DNA of 64,000 nucleotides from Conexibacter sp. CPCC 205762 (GCF_030646155.1 NZ_JAUTDN010000024.1:19830-83829), one strand, 5' to 3'; shown: positions 36,647 to 45,456, numbered from the stretch's first letter. Made by a program: numbers and translations. The notes: a model not told the origin generated them from the letters alone.

Positions 36647-39276
36647 CGCTCGACCGCCAGGTCGTGCCCGTGCTCCGGCGCGAGGTCGGTGATAGCGACC
36701 GGTTGCAGGCGTTCGACGCTGAACGCGTCGAGGGGGTCGTCAGGCAGGCGGCGGGGGTCGTGCAGTTCGACGGTCAGCGAGGGTTCCTGCGCGCGGCTGA
36801 CGTTCATCCGCTCGGCCAGGTGGTCGAGGCGACCGGCGTCGTCGTGGCCGTCGAGGTCGTCGCGGCCGACGTGCCACTCGACGCCGCCGCGCGTCGCCTC
36901 GACATAGGCCGTCTCGGCGGAGGTCTGCCAGCCGCCCGTCACGACGACCGAGCGCTCGACGGTCGCGCCCTGCTCGCGCACGACGTGCGTTGCGTAGCCG
37001 AGCCTGACGGCGTCGAGACGGTCGGTGTCGAGGGTGACGACGCGATCGCCGCTGTCAAGCTGGACCGCGAGTCGGTCGGTTCCGAGGTCCACGATCTCGC
37101 CGCGCTGGCCGTTCTCGACGCGCGGTCCGCTGCGCACCGGCATCGGCCGCGTCCAGATGACGCGGTCACCGGCATGCAGCGGGTAGCCGTCGGGGTGCTC
37201 GACGTGCTCGGGGGACAGCTCCTCGCGTTGGCGACGGAGCGCTTGAACGCGGAGGTTGAGGTGGTCGATCTCGACGTTGCTGGCGTCCGACATCAGCGCC
37301 ACCTGCGCGTGGCCGTGCTCGGCGGCGTGGCGGTCGTAGGCGCGGGCTGCCTGCTCGATCGCGTCATCGCGCGTGTCGGCCAGGTGGACGGCGCCACGCT
37401 CCCGGTAGAAGGCCAGCGCCGCGCGCGCCTCGCAGCTGCGGAGCGCGTGCCAGGCGTCCTGCTCGGCGGGGTCATTGGTGCGGTGGACGGTGCGCAGCTC
37501 GGCGGCGGGCAGCTCGGTGGCGAGGCGGTCGAACATGCCGCCTGCGCCGATCGAGGAGAGCTGACGGCCGTCGCCGATCGCCACCAGCGCCCCGCCGCGC
37601 TCGCTCACCAGCTCGGTCAGTCGGTGAAGGCGGTCGGTGTCGCCCATGCCGGCCTCGTCGACGTAGACGGTCGTGTTGGCGTCGAGCGGCAGCCGGCCGC
37701 GCTCGACGGCGTTCACGAACCCGTCGATCGTCTTCACCCTGCCGGCCAGCGACGGTGCGCTCTCGCCGAGCCGCTGCGCGGTGCGGCCGGCGACCGCGAC
37801 GCCGTAGACCTCGCGGCCGGCAGTGCGCTCGGCGTGGGCGGCGGCGTCGATGACGACGCCCTTGCCGGTGCCGGCCGGGCCGATGAGGACGGCGGCGCGG
37901 CTGGGGGCGGTGACCGTGTCGATCGCCGCCCGCTGCTCGGCCGACAGCTCCGCGCCGATACGGCGCTCGACCGCGGCGATCCCGGCCTCACGCGCGGCGG
38001 CGTCGATGACGCGGCCGGGGTCGGCCGCCATCGCCGCAAGGCTGTCGGAGATCGTCTGCTCCGCCTCCCGCACGCGCGAGGTCGTGAGACGACCGTCGGC
38101 CAGCTCCAGCACGCGACCCTCGTCGCGGAGGCGATCGGCGCCGGCGAGCGCGGCGTCGGGATCGAGCCCGTGGCCGGCGGCCTGCTCCAGCGCAACCGTC
38201 CGCAGCAATGCCGAGTCGAAGACGGCACGGTCAGCGGTCGTCTCGCGCTCGACCGCGAGCGCCCATCCTTCCCCATCGACCGGCAACGTCACAGGTTCGG
38301 GGGCGCGCAGCTCGGGCGCCGGCGGACGCTCGAGGCCGTTGACGGCGGCGGTCGCGCGCCAGCTCGCGTCGAGCTCGTGGCGGGTGTGCGGCGCCTTTGC
38401 CGAGCGCGTCTTGACCGCGAGCGCGCGCAGCTCGCCGCGCTCGGGTGCACGGCCGTGCTCGGCCCGGAACGCGCGTGCGGCGTGCTGCACCTCGACGGTG
38501 CGCTTGGAGAATGCCTGCTCGACCTGCGGGTCGATGTTGGCCAGGCGGAAGTAGCGGCCGTCGTCGCCGGCCGGCTCGATGACGTATCCCTGCTGGCGCA
38601 ACTCGTGGGCGAGCGCAGCGCGGTACATCGCCCCGCCCTCCCGCGCGGCCCGCATCATCGGCCGTGATCGAACCGCCGCAACTCTGCCGTCCTCTCGCTC
38701 GACGGAGGTGATGACGACGTGGGAATGCAGCTGAGGATCAGGCGCCGCCTCACCAACTCCGCGCGCGGTCGTGTGCGTGAACTCGGCCGCGTGCAGGTGC
38801 GCGGCCAGTGCCGGCACTGACATGCCCTGCTCGGGGTCCCAGCGGGCCGTCAGCTCGACACTCTTGCCGAGGTAGATGACAGCTCGCTGCACGGCGTCGT
38901 GGTGTGCCTGCTCGATCGCGGCCCGCGCGGTCGCATCGCCCATCGCCCAGGCCACCGACACGCTCTTGGGCGCCGAGAAGGTGATGTCGATCCCGCCTGC
39001 CCGTGTGCCGTCCGGCCCTGCCGCCCGAAGGAACGCCTCGGGGTGGCCCGGACGGTGCCCAGCCATCATCGCCCGGAGGTCGTCGGGCGCGACGGGGCCG
39101 GCCGGGAGGCCGACGCGCGCGAGCGCGTCGGCCTCCCCGATCCAGCGGCCCGGCGCCTCGGCCGGGAGCCCGTCCCGGCCGAGGTAGTAGTCGCCCAGCT
39201 CCGGCGCGACCGTGCGGTCATGCAGGTAGCCGGCGTAGTCGCCGCGCGAGGCGCGGATGCTCGCGGCCGTCATCAC
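36643..39276 (-). CDS. MobF-family relaxase with helicase domain (TraA/TrwC type)
   Basis: 877 residues. The N-terminal TrwC relaxase domain carries tyrosines early (YAGYL, YYLG), the segment GGIDITFSAPKSVSVAWAMG, and the metal-binding HSH of DPQLHSHVVIT (residues 184-186). The C-terminal SF1 helicase has Walker A VLIGPAGTGKGV (~466-473) and Walker B TTVYVDEAGMGD (~540). It would nick oriT, stay bound to the 5' end and unwind the strand for transfer. It overlaps the coupling-protein gene upstream and the accessory gene downstream by 4 bp each, forming a tight operon. Confidence 0.93.
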   Translation of the reverse strand: MMTAASIRASRGDYAGYLHDRTVAPELGDYYLGRDGLPAEAPGRWIGEADALARVGLPAGPVAPDDLRAMMAGHRPGHPEAFLRAAGPDGTRAGGIDITFSAPKSVSVAWAMGDATARAAIEQAHHDAVQRAVIYLGKSVELTARWDPEQGMSVPALAAHLHAAEFTHTTARGVGEAAPDPQLHSHVVITSVEREDGRVAAVRSRPMMRAAREGGAMYRAALAHELRQQGYVIEPAGDDGRYFRLANIDPQVEQAFSKRTVEVQHAARAFRAEHGRAPERGELRALAVKTRSAKAPHTRHELDASWRATAAVNGLERPPAPELRAPEPVTLPVDGEGWALAVERETTADRAVFDSALLRTVALEQAAGHGLDPDAALAGADRLRDEGRVLELADGRLTTSRVREAEQTISDSLAAMAADPGRVIDAAAREAGIAAVERRIGAELSAEQRAAIDTVTAPSRAAVLIGPAGTGKGVVIDAAAHAERTAGREVYGVAVAGRTAQRLGESAPSLAGRVKTIDGFVNAVERGRLPLDANTTVYVDEAGMGDTDRLHRLTELVSERGGALVAIGDGRQLSSIGAGGMFDRLATELPAAELRTVHRTNDPAEQDAWHALRSCEARAALAFYRERGAVHLADTRDDAIEQAARAYDRHAAEHGHAQVALMSDASNVEIDHLNLRVQALRRQREELSPEHVEHPDGYPLHAGDRVIWTRPMPVRSGPRVENGQRGEIVDLGTDRLAVQLDSGDRVVTLDTDRLDAVRLGYATHVVREQGATVERSVVVTGGWQTSAETAYVEATRGGVEWHVGRDDLDGHDDAGRLDHLAERMNVSRAQEPSLTVELHDPRRLPDDPLDAFSVERLQPVAITDLAPEHGHDLAVER

Positions 39277-41147
39277 GGCCGCTCACCCCCGCCCTTGGCC
39301 TCCATCGCCTCAACGACCACCTCGGGCGATTTGGCACGGCGGTTGAACCAGTTCCACCAGAACGGGAGCTTGACCGTCGCGCGCGGGTCGCTGCCGTGCA
39401 CCAGGAGCGCCGACCCCTCGTCCAGCCGCGCGAGGTCGTCGGTCGAGAGCTTGGGTCGGTACTCCTGCCCGCGCGTGACGCTGCTGTCGCTGCCCCAGCC
39501 GCGAGAGGTATGCGAGCGGGTTGCAACCGGCTCCTCGCCAAGCATCGCCACCAGCTCCTCCCGCGTGCTGCGATCGTGCACCGGCCCCATCACGAGCTTG
39601 ACGCCGGTGTTGTTGAGGATCGTGTCGGCCTCGATGCCGTAGCGGGCCTTGACCTGCGCCCACGACTGATAGACCAGCATCCAGCGCACACCGTGGCCGC
39701 GACCGACGGCGAGCTGCTTGGGCAACGACTGAAGCGGCGTCAGGCTCGCCGCCTCGTCGCAGACCAGCTTGACCAGCGGCAGCCGGCCCGGGTCGGTGAC
39801 CTCGTGCGAGCGGGCTTCGCAGCGACGCAGCAGCTCGCCCAGCAGGGCGCCAACCAGCGGCGCCATCTCCTCCTGCATGTGCTCGGGGACGACGATGTAG
39901 AGCGTCCCGCGATCTCTGATCAGCAGGCCGGGGTCGAGCCCCGAACGATCGATCGCCTGCACGGCGGGGTGGCGATAGACGGCCACCAGATGCGCGGCGG
40001 AGGACATCAGCAGCGACCGCTGCCGGCCGTCCATCTCCTGAACGCCGGCAAGCAGCCGCGCCGCCTCCCAAGCGCCGTGCTCCTCCAGCAGCTCGCGCGG
40101 CTCGTCGAGCCCGTTGACGCCGCTGCGCGTCCAGCGCAGCACGTCGGCCATCCCCAGCTCTGAGAGCGCGGCCGAGTGCAGCAGCGGCGGCAGAAGCTGC
40201 TGCACCGCGTCGGCGTTGTAGAACCGCGCCCCGTCAGAGCCCGACGAGGCCGCCGAGGCGGACGGGTCGGCGTCGTGCAGCGCGCGTGCGGTCAGCAGCG
40301 CCTCGCTCCACTCGCGGCAGGCCGCCAGCGGGGACCAGCAGACCGGCACCAGACCGAAGCGCGACACGTCGGTGAACGGCGCGAAGACCGCGAACGGCAG
40401 CCCCAGCCGTCTTCGCGACCAGACCGTCTGCAACAGCAGGTCGATCTTGCTCGACACGGCGACCTGGGCGCCCATGTGCTCGATGACGGCGGTCGCGCAG
40501 CAGCGCAGCGTCTTGCCCGCGCCGGTCATCGCCAGCACCAGCGCGTGCATGCCCCGGCCCGACCGCAGCTCGGCACCGAGGAATCTGCCGAGGTTCCACG
40601 AGTCGCCGCCGGCATCTTCCGGCGTTCGTCTCTCCCACAGCAGCACCCGCAGCAACCGGTTGCTCCGTCTGCGGATCGGGCCCGTCCGCGACCGCACACG
40701 CGGTTGGAGATGCAGCAGATCGCGCGGCTTGGCCCATGAGCGCTGCCGGACCGCGCGCTTCAGGCTCAGCGGTCCCACGTCGAGCTGCGAGCGCGACCGC
40801 CAACGGTCAACGCGCAGCAGCACCGTCGTGGCCAGCGCGCCCACGACCGCCAGGCCGATCGAGCCGAGCATGATCGCGGCCGAGCGCGGCGGCACAATGC
40901 CTGGTTCGACCCTCAGCGCCGCCGTGACGTCCAACGGCTCTCTGCGGGCTCCTTGCAGCCAGAGCGCCCATATTCCTGACCAGATGTCGCCCGGCGCCAG
41001 CAGCCGCAAGTCGAGCTGCAGCAGCCCCCACGAGAACACGAGGAACTCGACGAAGCCGATCCCCACGACCACCAGCCCGACCAAGAACGCCAGAAACCCG
41101 AGAACTCGGCCTGCGTTTGCGCCTGTTTGTTGTTGTCTTCCACCCAT
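39273..41147 (-). CDS. VirD4/TraG-type conjugative coupling protein
   Basis: 624 residues. Two N-terminal membrane segments (LGFLAFLVGLVVVGIGFVEF; IMLGSIGLAVVGALATTVLL) are followed by an ATPase with Walker A VLAMTGAGKT (~205-213) and Walker B VKLVCDEAASLTPL, then WMLVYQSWAQVKARYG and ILNNTGVKLVMG, which are typical of TraG/TraM_DNA-binding coupling ATPases. It would link the relaxase-DNA complex to a type IV secretion channel. AAAGGAACC lies just before ATG 41147. Since no channel genes are seen, it would have to dock onto a helper's apparatus. Confidence 0.9.
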   Translation of the reverse strand: MGGRQQQTGANAGRVLGFLAFLVGLVVVGIGFVEFLVFSWGLLQLDLRLLAPGDIWSGIWALWLQGARREPLDVTAALRVEPGIVPPRSAAIMLGSIGLAVVGALATTVLLRVDRWRSRSQLDVGPLSLKRAVRQRSWAKPRDLLHLQPRVRSRTGPIRRRSNRLLRVLLWERRTPEDAGGDSWNLGRFLGAELRSGRGMHALVLAMTGAGKTLRCCATAVIEHMGAQVAVSSKIDLLLQTVWSRRRLGLPFAVFAPFTDVSRFGLVPVCWSPLAACREWSEALLTARALHDADPSASAASSGSDGARFYNADAVQQLLPPLLHSAALSELGMADVLRWTRSGVNGLDEPRELLEEHGAWEAARLLAGVQEMDGRQRSLLMSSAAHLVAVYRHPAVQAIDRSGLDPGLLIRDRGTLYIVVPEHMQEEMAPLVGALLGELLRRCEARSHEVTDPGRLPLVKLVCDEAASLTPLQSLPKQLAVGRGHGVRWMLVYQSWAQVKARYGIEADTILNNTGVKLVMGPVHDRSTREELVAMLGEEPVATRSHTSRGWGSDSSVTRGQEYRPKLSTDDLARLDEGSALLVHGSDPRATVKLPFWWNWFNRRAKSPEVVVEAMEAKGGGERP

Positions 41148-41189
41148 CCTGGTTCCTTTCTGGCGCGCCGTCCGGGGCCCGCCAGTCGC

Positions 41190-41477
41190 TTACCGCCATG
41201 TCGCAAACGCGGCGAAAAGCACCCCTCTGGATCGGGTCGCCGCGTCCGCCTCAGAGCAGCCGTTGCGCGATGTCGCAACAAGCCGCCCGCTCGTACCCCC
41301 CAATCGAGAGGGCGCCCGGCACGGCGGACCACGCGGCCGAACAGCAGCGATCGGTCGGAAACAGGCGTCCATGCCAGCCATCCCGGCAACGCCCTCGCCG
41401 ACCTCAAGAGAGACCGACGTGGGAGTGGTTGCGCCGGCTGTCGCCGGCAGTGAGCCCGAGGAGGAGAGAGCTTGCAT
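41190..41477 (-). CDS. small hypothetical protein upstream of the coupling-protein gene
   Basis: 95 residues beginning at ATG 41477, with an excellent Shine-Dalgarno sequence (ACAGGAGGAAGC before the ATG), the main reason for calling it. The translation (MQALSSSGSLPATAGATTPT ...) has no recognisable domain, is rich in Ala/Gly/Ser/Arg and ends 43 bp before the coupling-protein gene. It may instead be a leader whose translation affects expression of the transfer operon. Confidence 0.4.
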   Translation of the reverse strand: MQALSSSGSLPATAGATTPTSVSLEVGEGVAGMAGMDACFRPIAAVRPRGPPCRAPSRLGGTSGRLVATSRNGCSEADAATRSRGVLFAAFATWR

Positions 41478-42131
41478 GCTTCCTCCTGTGTCATCAGCGG
41501 AGAACGTCTTCACCGCTCGGCCAAAGAAATTTCGGCGCGGCTCTCGCGCGACGTAGATCCCGTCTACGGCTGTGTCGCTCGTGGGGACGATCTTCACCGC
41601 GGCGGGGAAAGCGGTCGGTGAGCTGGCGAGCCACGAGGCGCGGGTCGAGAGCGGCATCTCATCCCTACAAGGGCATCAAGGAAGGCGTGGCCCGCCGACC
41701 TCGTCACGGGCGCGATTGGGGGCGTCAGGTTGCGGAGCTGTCGGAGCGGGCGCGAGCTGCATTACCCCCTACAGCGGAATCCGCGAGAAAAGTGGTCCCC
41801 CAGCCGTCGCGGGGCATCTCCGAACGGAAGCCGATCGGGCCCGCTAGACAGTTCTCACCCGCGCAGCAAAGAACGCAGCCGCCGCCGTCGACGACCGCCG
41901 GCCGACGCCTCCGGCGTCGAGCCGAGCGGCCGTCACGCCGGCTAAGCTCGCCGACGAAGTGCCCCGCCGAGCGGCGTCTGACGACACCGCAGGCCGGCGT
42001 CGCGCCGAGCCAGCGCGCCGCGCTCAGCTCACACGCAGTACAGCCCCCAATGGGGGCCGAAAGGCAGTCATACACCAGATGCACGGATGCCTATGGACGC
42101 CCACGGCGGGACGCCGCGAGCGGGCGCTCCG
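41478..42131. other. 654-bp region with several hairpins, candidate oriT/regulatory zone
   Basis: No supported gene. It holds CGTAGA-TCCCG-TCTACG (41552-41568), CGACGCC-TCC-GGCGTCG (41903-41919) and GCCCCCA-A-TGGGGGC (42043-42057). It separates the regulator genes from the transfer operon, a usual place for an origin of transfer. I could not recognise a known nic consensus. The last hairpin may terminate the RHH operon. Confidence 0.4.
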
Positions 42132-42341
42132 CTACGCGTCGTGCGGGCGCAGCCGCTGACGCTCGGCTGTCTGCATCGCAGCCAGCCGAGTGCGTGTGCC
42201 GGGGGCGCTGAGCCGGGACTGCACGTAGATCTCGATCGCCTTGCGAAGCAACGCCGCACCGCTGACGCCGTCCAGGCGCGCAGCAAGCCTCACGTCATTG
42301 GCCAGCTCGTCGCTCAGTCGCAGCGTTATGGCTCTCGACAT
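42132..42341 (-). CDS. ribbon-helix-helix protein
   Basis: 69 residues: a beta strand with AITLRLSDELANDVRLAARL and then GVSGAALLRKAIEIYVQSRL, the CopG/RHH fold, plus a short basic tail. It is probably a DNA-binding regulator or partition/mobilisation accessory factor. It starts on the shared A of the upstream stop (TGATG), so it is coupled to the second RHH gene. It is the last gene of the XRE-RHH-RHH operon. Confidence 0.75.
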   Translation of the reverse strand: MSRAITLRLSDELANDVRLAARLDGVSGAALLRKAIEIYVQSRLSAPGTRTRLAAMQTAERQRLRPHDA

Positions 42342-42571
42342 CAGCGACCGGTCAGCAGGTGGCGCCGCAGCGCACGCTCCATCAAGACGACGCGCTCCGA
42401 CAACTGCTGAAGCTCCTGCGCGATCCTCTCATCGGAGCGCACAGGATGGTTGAGCAGACGTGCTGTCGTCGCCTCACGGATGTACTGCGCCGTCGCGACA
42501 CCTTCCTCGCCGCAGCGTTCCTTCAAGAGCGACCACGTGCCTACCGGGAACCTGACGGTTGTCGTGTGCAT
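42341..42571 (-). CDS. ribbon-helix-helix-like small protein
   Basis: 76 residues (HTTTVRFPVGTWSLLKERCG, then TAQYIREATTARLL). The strand-helix-helix pattern matches Arc/CopG-like proteins, with an extra C-terminal helix (IAQELQQLSERVVLMERALR). It starts 10 bp after the XRE gene and shares its stop with the next start. With its neighbour it could form a small DNA-binding complex, perhaps at oriT. The start at ATG 42571 is the first that gives the RHH strand. Confidence 0.65.
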   Translation of the reverse strand: MHTTTVRFPVGTWSLLKERCGEEGVATAQYIREATTARLLNHPVRSDERIAQELQQLSERVVLMERALRRHLLTGR

Positions 42572-42581
42572 GGCAGAGGGG

Positions 42582-42983
42582 CTACAGGCTGCCCCAGGCC
42601 GGACCGCCGCGCCGCTTACGCTCCTGCTCGGCGACCGCGTGCCCCGCGACTCTCGACAGCTTCCGTCGCCGCTGTTGCTTCTCCCGACGGCGGTCGAGGG
42701 TCTCGTGATCCGCCAGACGTGCGTCTGCCTCCGCGAGAAGCTCGGCCAACGTAATCCCGAGGGCGTCGGCGAGGCGCGACATCGTGAAGAGGGTCGGATT
42801 GACTTCTCCGCGTTCGACGTATCCGACGTAGTTGCGGTGCATTCCGGCACCGAAGCCGAGCGCCTCTTGGCTCAGCCCGAGCCGAGCGCGCCTCACCCGA
42901 ACCGCCAGTCCGAATGCCAGGTGGATGTCGGACTCGGACCAGTCTGCGACATCCGCGATCTTCGTCCCTCTCACTTTCGCCAT
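42582..42983 (-). CDS. XRE-family transcriptional regulator
   Basis: 133 residues. The HTH is complete (LAVRVRRARLGLSQEALGFG, then HRNYVGYVERGEVNPTLFTM and LADALGITLAELL), followed by a basic C-terminal tail. GAAAGG precedes ATG 42983. The CTTTCAAG/CTTGAAAG inverted repeat just upstream is the likely autoregulatory operator, placed between this gene and the divergent XRE gene. The layout resembles phage-like or ICE control switches. Confidence 0.88.
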   Translation of the reverse strand: MAKVRGTKIADVADWSESDIHLAFGLAVRVRRARLGLSQEALGFGAGMHRNYVGYVERGEVNPTLFTMSRLADALGITLAELLAEADARLADHETLDRRREKQQRRRKLSRVAGHAVAEQERKRRGGPAWGSL

Positions 42984-42989
42984 AAGTGC

Positions 42990-43027
42990 CTTTCAAGGCC
43001 GCCAGGTGCCCCCAACAGGCTTGAAAG
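42990..43027. promoter_or_regulatory. 8-bp inverted repeat between divergent XRE genes
   Basis: CTTTCAAG (42990-42997) and CTTGAAAG (43020-43027) face each other across 22 bp. The second arm overlaps TTGAAA, a good -35 for the plus-strand gene. It is a probable operator for one or both regulators. Confidence 0.6.
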
Positions 43028-43097
43028 TATCATATTTAGTCTCTAGCGGACGTTATTACGTGTGGACGGGGCGCTATTCGCCTTCCAGGCTTCTGGT

Positions 43098-43349
43098 GTG
43101 CCCGACAGCCGCACCACACATCGCAGAGCGCTCGCCACGGCGGTCCGCGTTCTGCGCGTCGAACGCGACCTCACGCAAGAGAGAGTCGACACGGCGGGCA
43201 ACCTCAGCCACAACTCGACCAAGCGGACCGAGAGCGGCGACACGTCAGTCGGCTTCGACATCCTCGTCGGCGTCGCAGCAGGACTCGGTGTCTCGGTAAG
43301 CGAGCTGATGGTCGAGTACGAGCGGCAGCTTCAGAAGCTGACGCGATAG
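43098..43349 (+). CDS. XRE-family transcriptional regulator, divergent partner
   Basis: 83 residues with an HTH_3 domain (ALATAVRVLRVERDLTQERV, then NLSHNSTKRTESGDTSVGFD and ILVGVAAGLGVSVSEL). I chose GTG 43098 since the domain begins a few residues later; the frame is open to GTG 43062, which would add 12 residues. In canonical XRE domains the second helix reads QxxLA; here QERVDTAGNLSHN deviates slightly. It may form a genetic switch with the minus-strand XRE gene. Confidence 0.78.
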   Translation: MPDSRTTHRRALATAVRVLRVERDLTQERVDTAGNLSHNSTKRTESGDTSVGFDILVGVAAGLGVSVSELMVEYERQLQKLTR

Positions 43350-43418
43350 GTCTTCTCATCGGGCGCGCAGAGCGCGAACGCGTATCGTCGGTGAGTAGGT
43401 GCTTACTCGAAGGCGCTG

Positions 43419-44999
43419 CTAATCCGGAAGGACTCGTTCCGCGTCGTCGTCTTCCACAAAGCGAGGCGCCTCCTCTTGCTCGAAGACGCGCTCCAGAAGT
43501 TCGAACGCGCGCCGCTCGCGCTTCACGTAAGGCTGTGTCTCTGCCAGCATGTCGAGCGGTTCGATCTCGTCGATGCGGGGCACCGCGTTGGCGGGCTCGA
43601 ACGGAAGCACCTCGCCGGTCGTTCGGTCTTTGCGGTCTGGCATTTCGAACAGGGTGAGGAAGCGCGATGGGCCGACGCCAACAAACGGCTCGAAGGTGAT
43701 CTCGCGACGCTCTGGATCATGAGTTTCGGGATCGACGCAGATGGCGTCGCCGTGCAACTCGCCCGCGAGGCTCTTGGCATAGGGAGCGACATATACGACA
43801 CGTCTGACTCCCGCCGCAACGATGTGTCGAGCGCAGTGGTGGCACGGGAAGGTCGTGACGTACAGGACGGTGTTCTCGACGCTGATCCCGCGGCGCGCAG
43901 CGTCGGTGATAGCCGCCATCTCTGCATGGACCGCGCGAACAAACTCGATGAGATCATCGATTGCCGAGGTAGCGATGATCGCCGTCAGTCTGGCTCGCGC
44001 GTCGTCGGCTATGAGCTTGTCTTCGACAAGCTGGTCGACCAGATCTTGGGCGATTTTGGCTTTGCGGAGGTCGTTCGTGTCGTGGCCCTTGGTGAACTCG
44101 CGCCCGTCCGGTACATCGCCTTCCCAGTACGCGCCGCCGCCGGCGCGTGGGACTTCGTTCGTCCCCACAGCGATTACCGAGCCGTCGTGCGTGCAGATGG
44201 CAGCGCCGACCTGGCGACCGAGTTCGGCCGAACGTCGCGAGGCGGCAACTGCGTGGAACATGCCGGCTTCGTCACGCGTGGGTGTCCTGTTCGGGTGTCC
44301 GAAAAGAAGTTCCACGATGCGTGTGATCTCTTTGCCGAGATCCCGACGAACGTCTACGAAGAAGTCGCCTTCGTGAAAGAGGCCACGGACCTGCTGCCCG
44401 TGATCGGTCGACTCGTTTTCATCTCGCTGAACGAGTTGCTCGGCTGAGTAGACGGGCGTGCTGGGCTGCGGATGGACTCGTGACTTCTGTATCCGGTCTC
44501 GGAGGTGCGCGAGCCGAGCCTCCTTAGGGGCGTACAGCGAAAGCTGCACGAATCGACTGCCATAGACATCGCGCAGCCGATCCGCCTCTTCTTTGCGCTT
44601 CAGAGAGCGCAGGACGTACGCATGACGCTCAAGAGGTCTTTCACGATCGCCGCTGACCTTCTGGCGTTCGATGGTGATCGCGTTGATCGCCAGCAGGGCA
44701 AACGCGTCATCTCGACCCCAAAGCTCGCGCAGCCGGTTGCCTGCCGTCATGTACGACCAAAGGCGCTCGTCGGCGGGCTTTTCGACGAGTTCCTGGTCCC
44801 AGTCAAGCGCCCGAAGCTGGTCGCTCAGATGGATGTCATGACATTCGTACTCGAATGCGGAGAGCACGTGGGCGAGTTCGTCGAAGACCTCGCCCAGGTC
44901 GATGCCTACGGGCCCGACAAGGCCAATAACCAGCTCAGTCTGAGAGGGCCAGTTCTGGTTGTCGGCGACGGCGGGCACAAGGGAAGGGAGTATGGACAC
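43419..44999 (-). CDS. kinase-deaminase fusion resembling anti-phage dCTP deaminase
   Basis: 526 residues. The N-terminal ~230 residues have a P-loop-kinase-like fold (VIGLVGPVGIDLGEVFDELA at ~24-43; the usual Walker lysine is missing). The C-terminal ~240-430 is a cytidine/deoxycytidylate-deaminase domain: HAEMAAITDAARRG (His358-Glu360) and TTFPCHHCARHIVAAGVRRV (Cys386, Cys389) give the zinc site and proton shuttle. This order and length match the anti-phage dCTP deaminases that drain dCTP during infection. GTG 44999 follows GGAGGG with almost no spacing; GTG at codon 8 is an alternative. It is probably cotranscribed with the small ORF upstream. Confidence 0.88.
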   Translation of the reverse strand: MSILPSLVPAVADNQNWPSQTELVIGLVGPVGIDLGEVFDELAHVLSAFEYECHDIHLSDQLRALDWDQELVEKPADERLWSYMTAGNRLRELWGRDDAFALLAINAITIERQKVSGDRERPLERHAYVLRSLKRKEEADRLRDVYGSRFVQLSLYAPKEARLAHLRDRIQKSRVHPQPSTPVYSAEQLVQRDENESTDHGQQVRGLFHEGDFFVDVRRDLGKEITRIVELLFGHPNRTPTRDEAGMFHAVAASRRSAELGRQVGAAICTHDGSVIAVGTNEVPRAGGGAYWEGDVPDGREFTKGHDTNDLRKAKIAQDLVDQLVEDKLIADDARARLTAIIATSAIDDLIEFVRAVHAEMAAITDAARRGISVENTVLYVTTFPCHHCARHIVAAGVRRVVYVAPYAKSLAGELHGDAICVDPETHDPERREITFEPFVGVGPSRFLTLFEMPDRKDRTTGEVLPFEPANAVPRIDEIEPLDMLAETQPYVKRERRAFELLERVFEQEEAPRFVEDDDAERVLPD

Positions 45000-45030
45000 C
45001 CCTCCGGTCGGTTTCTAGACCGTTGGTTGG

Positions 45031-45180
45031 CTACGCAGCGGGCTTTGGGCGCGGCGCGGGCTTGGGTTGCACCGAGCCCTTACGGTTTGACATCGCGCTG
45101 CGCTCGCTAGGAGGGAGCTTTTGGATCTGTGCGATTGCTTCGCGGAAGTTGCGTCCGTATTGGTTCTTGCTCTCTGCCAT
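45031..45180 (-). CDS. 49-residue ORF preceding the deaminase gene
   Basis: ATG 45180 to TAG 45031, beginning MAESKNQYGRNFREAIAQIQ and continuing KLPPSERSAMSNRKGS, with a Pro/Lys tail (VQPKPAPRPKPAA). The helix followed by a basic, proline-rich tail looks like a genuine small protein rather than chance sequence. AGGA lies upstream. It ends 31 bp before the deaminase start, with no terminator between. It could be a regulatory or sensor partner of the deaminase. No family is recognised. Confidence 0.6.
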   Translation of the reverse strand: MAESKNQYGRNFREAIAQIQKLPPSERSAMSNRKGSVQPKPAPRPKPAA

Positions 45181-45212
45181 CGGTCTCGGTCCTGTTCGGT
45201 AGGGTGGCTGCT

Positions 45213-45235
45213 ACGTTCCTACGAACGTACGTTCG
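45213..45235. promoter_or_regulatory. nested palindrome upstream of the deaminase operon
   Basis: CGAACGTACGTTCG (45222-45235) is a perfect 14-bp palindrome, and a further ACGTTC half-site at 45213-45218 pairs with its left arm. It lies 33-55 bp upstream of the small ORF, in the promoter zone of the minus-strand deaminase operon, so it is a likely operator. Confidence 0.6.
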
Positions 45236-45440
45236 AGTCAAGGCCGGTGATCGAACTGCGCCTGCTGACGTATTCCTAGACCCGCACCCGGTCGTTTGGA
45301 GCGTCGGATCTCGCATATTGCGTGCGTTCGCGAACTCTCCAATGACCGGTATTTGCGTCCGTATATGTCCGGTTTTTCCCGCATGTAGCGGAACTCCTGG
45401 GCGCTTGGCTGCCGTCCTTACGCTGCGTTCGTGTTGGGAT

Positions 45441-45456
45441 GCGGCATCTATGCCGC
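45441..45456. promoter_or_regulatory. operator copy 1 of the XRE gene
   Basis: GCGGCATCTATGCCGC: 7-bp arms around CT. An identical copy occurs at 45589-45604, inside the XRE coding region, 148 bp away. A second inverted repeat, ACGGTG-CTCC-CACCGT (45473-45488), lies between this site and the XRE start. Confidence 0.65.
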
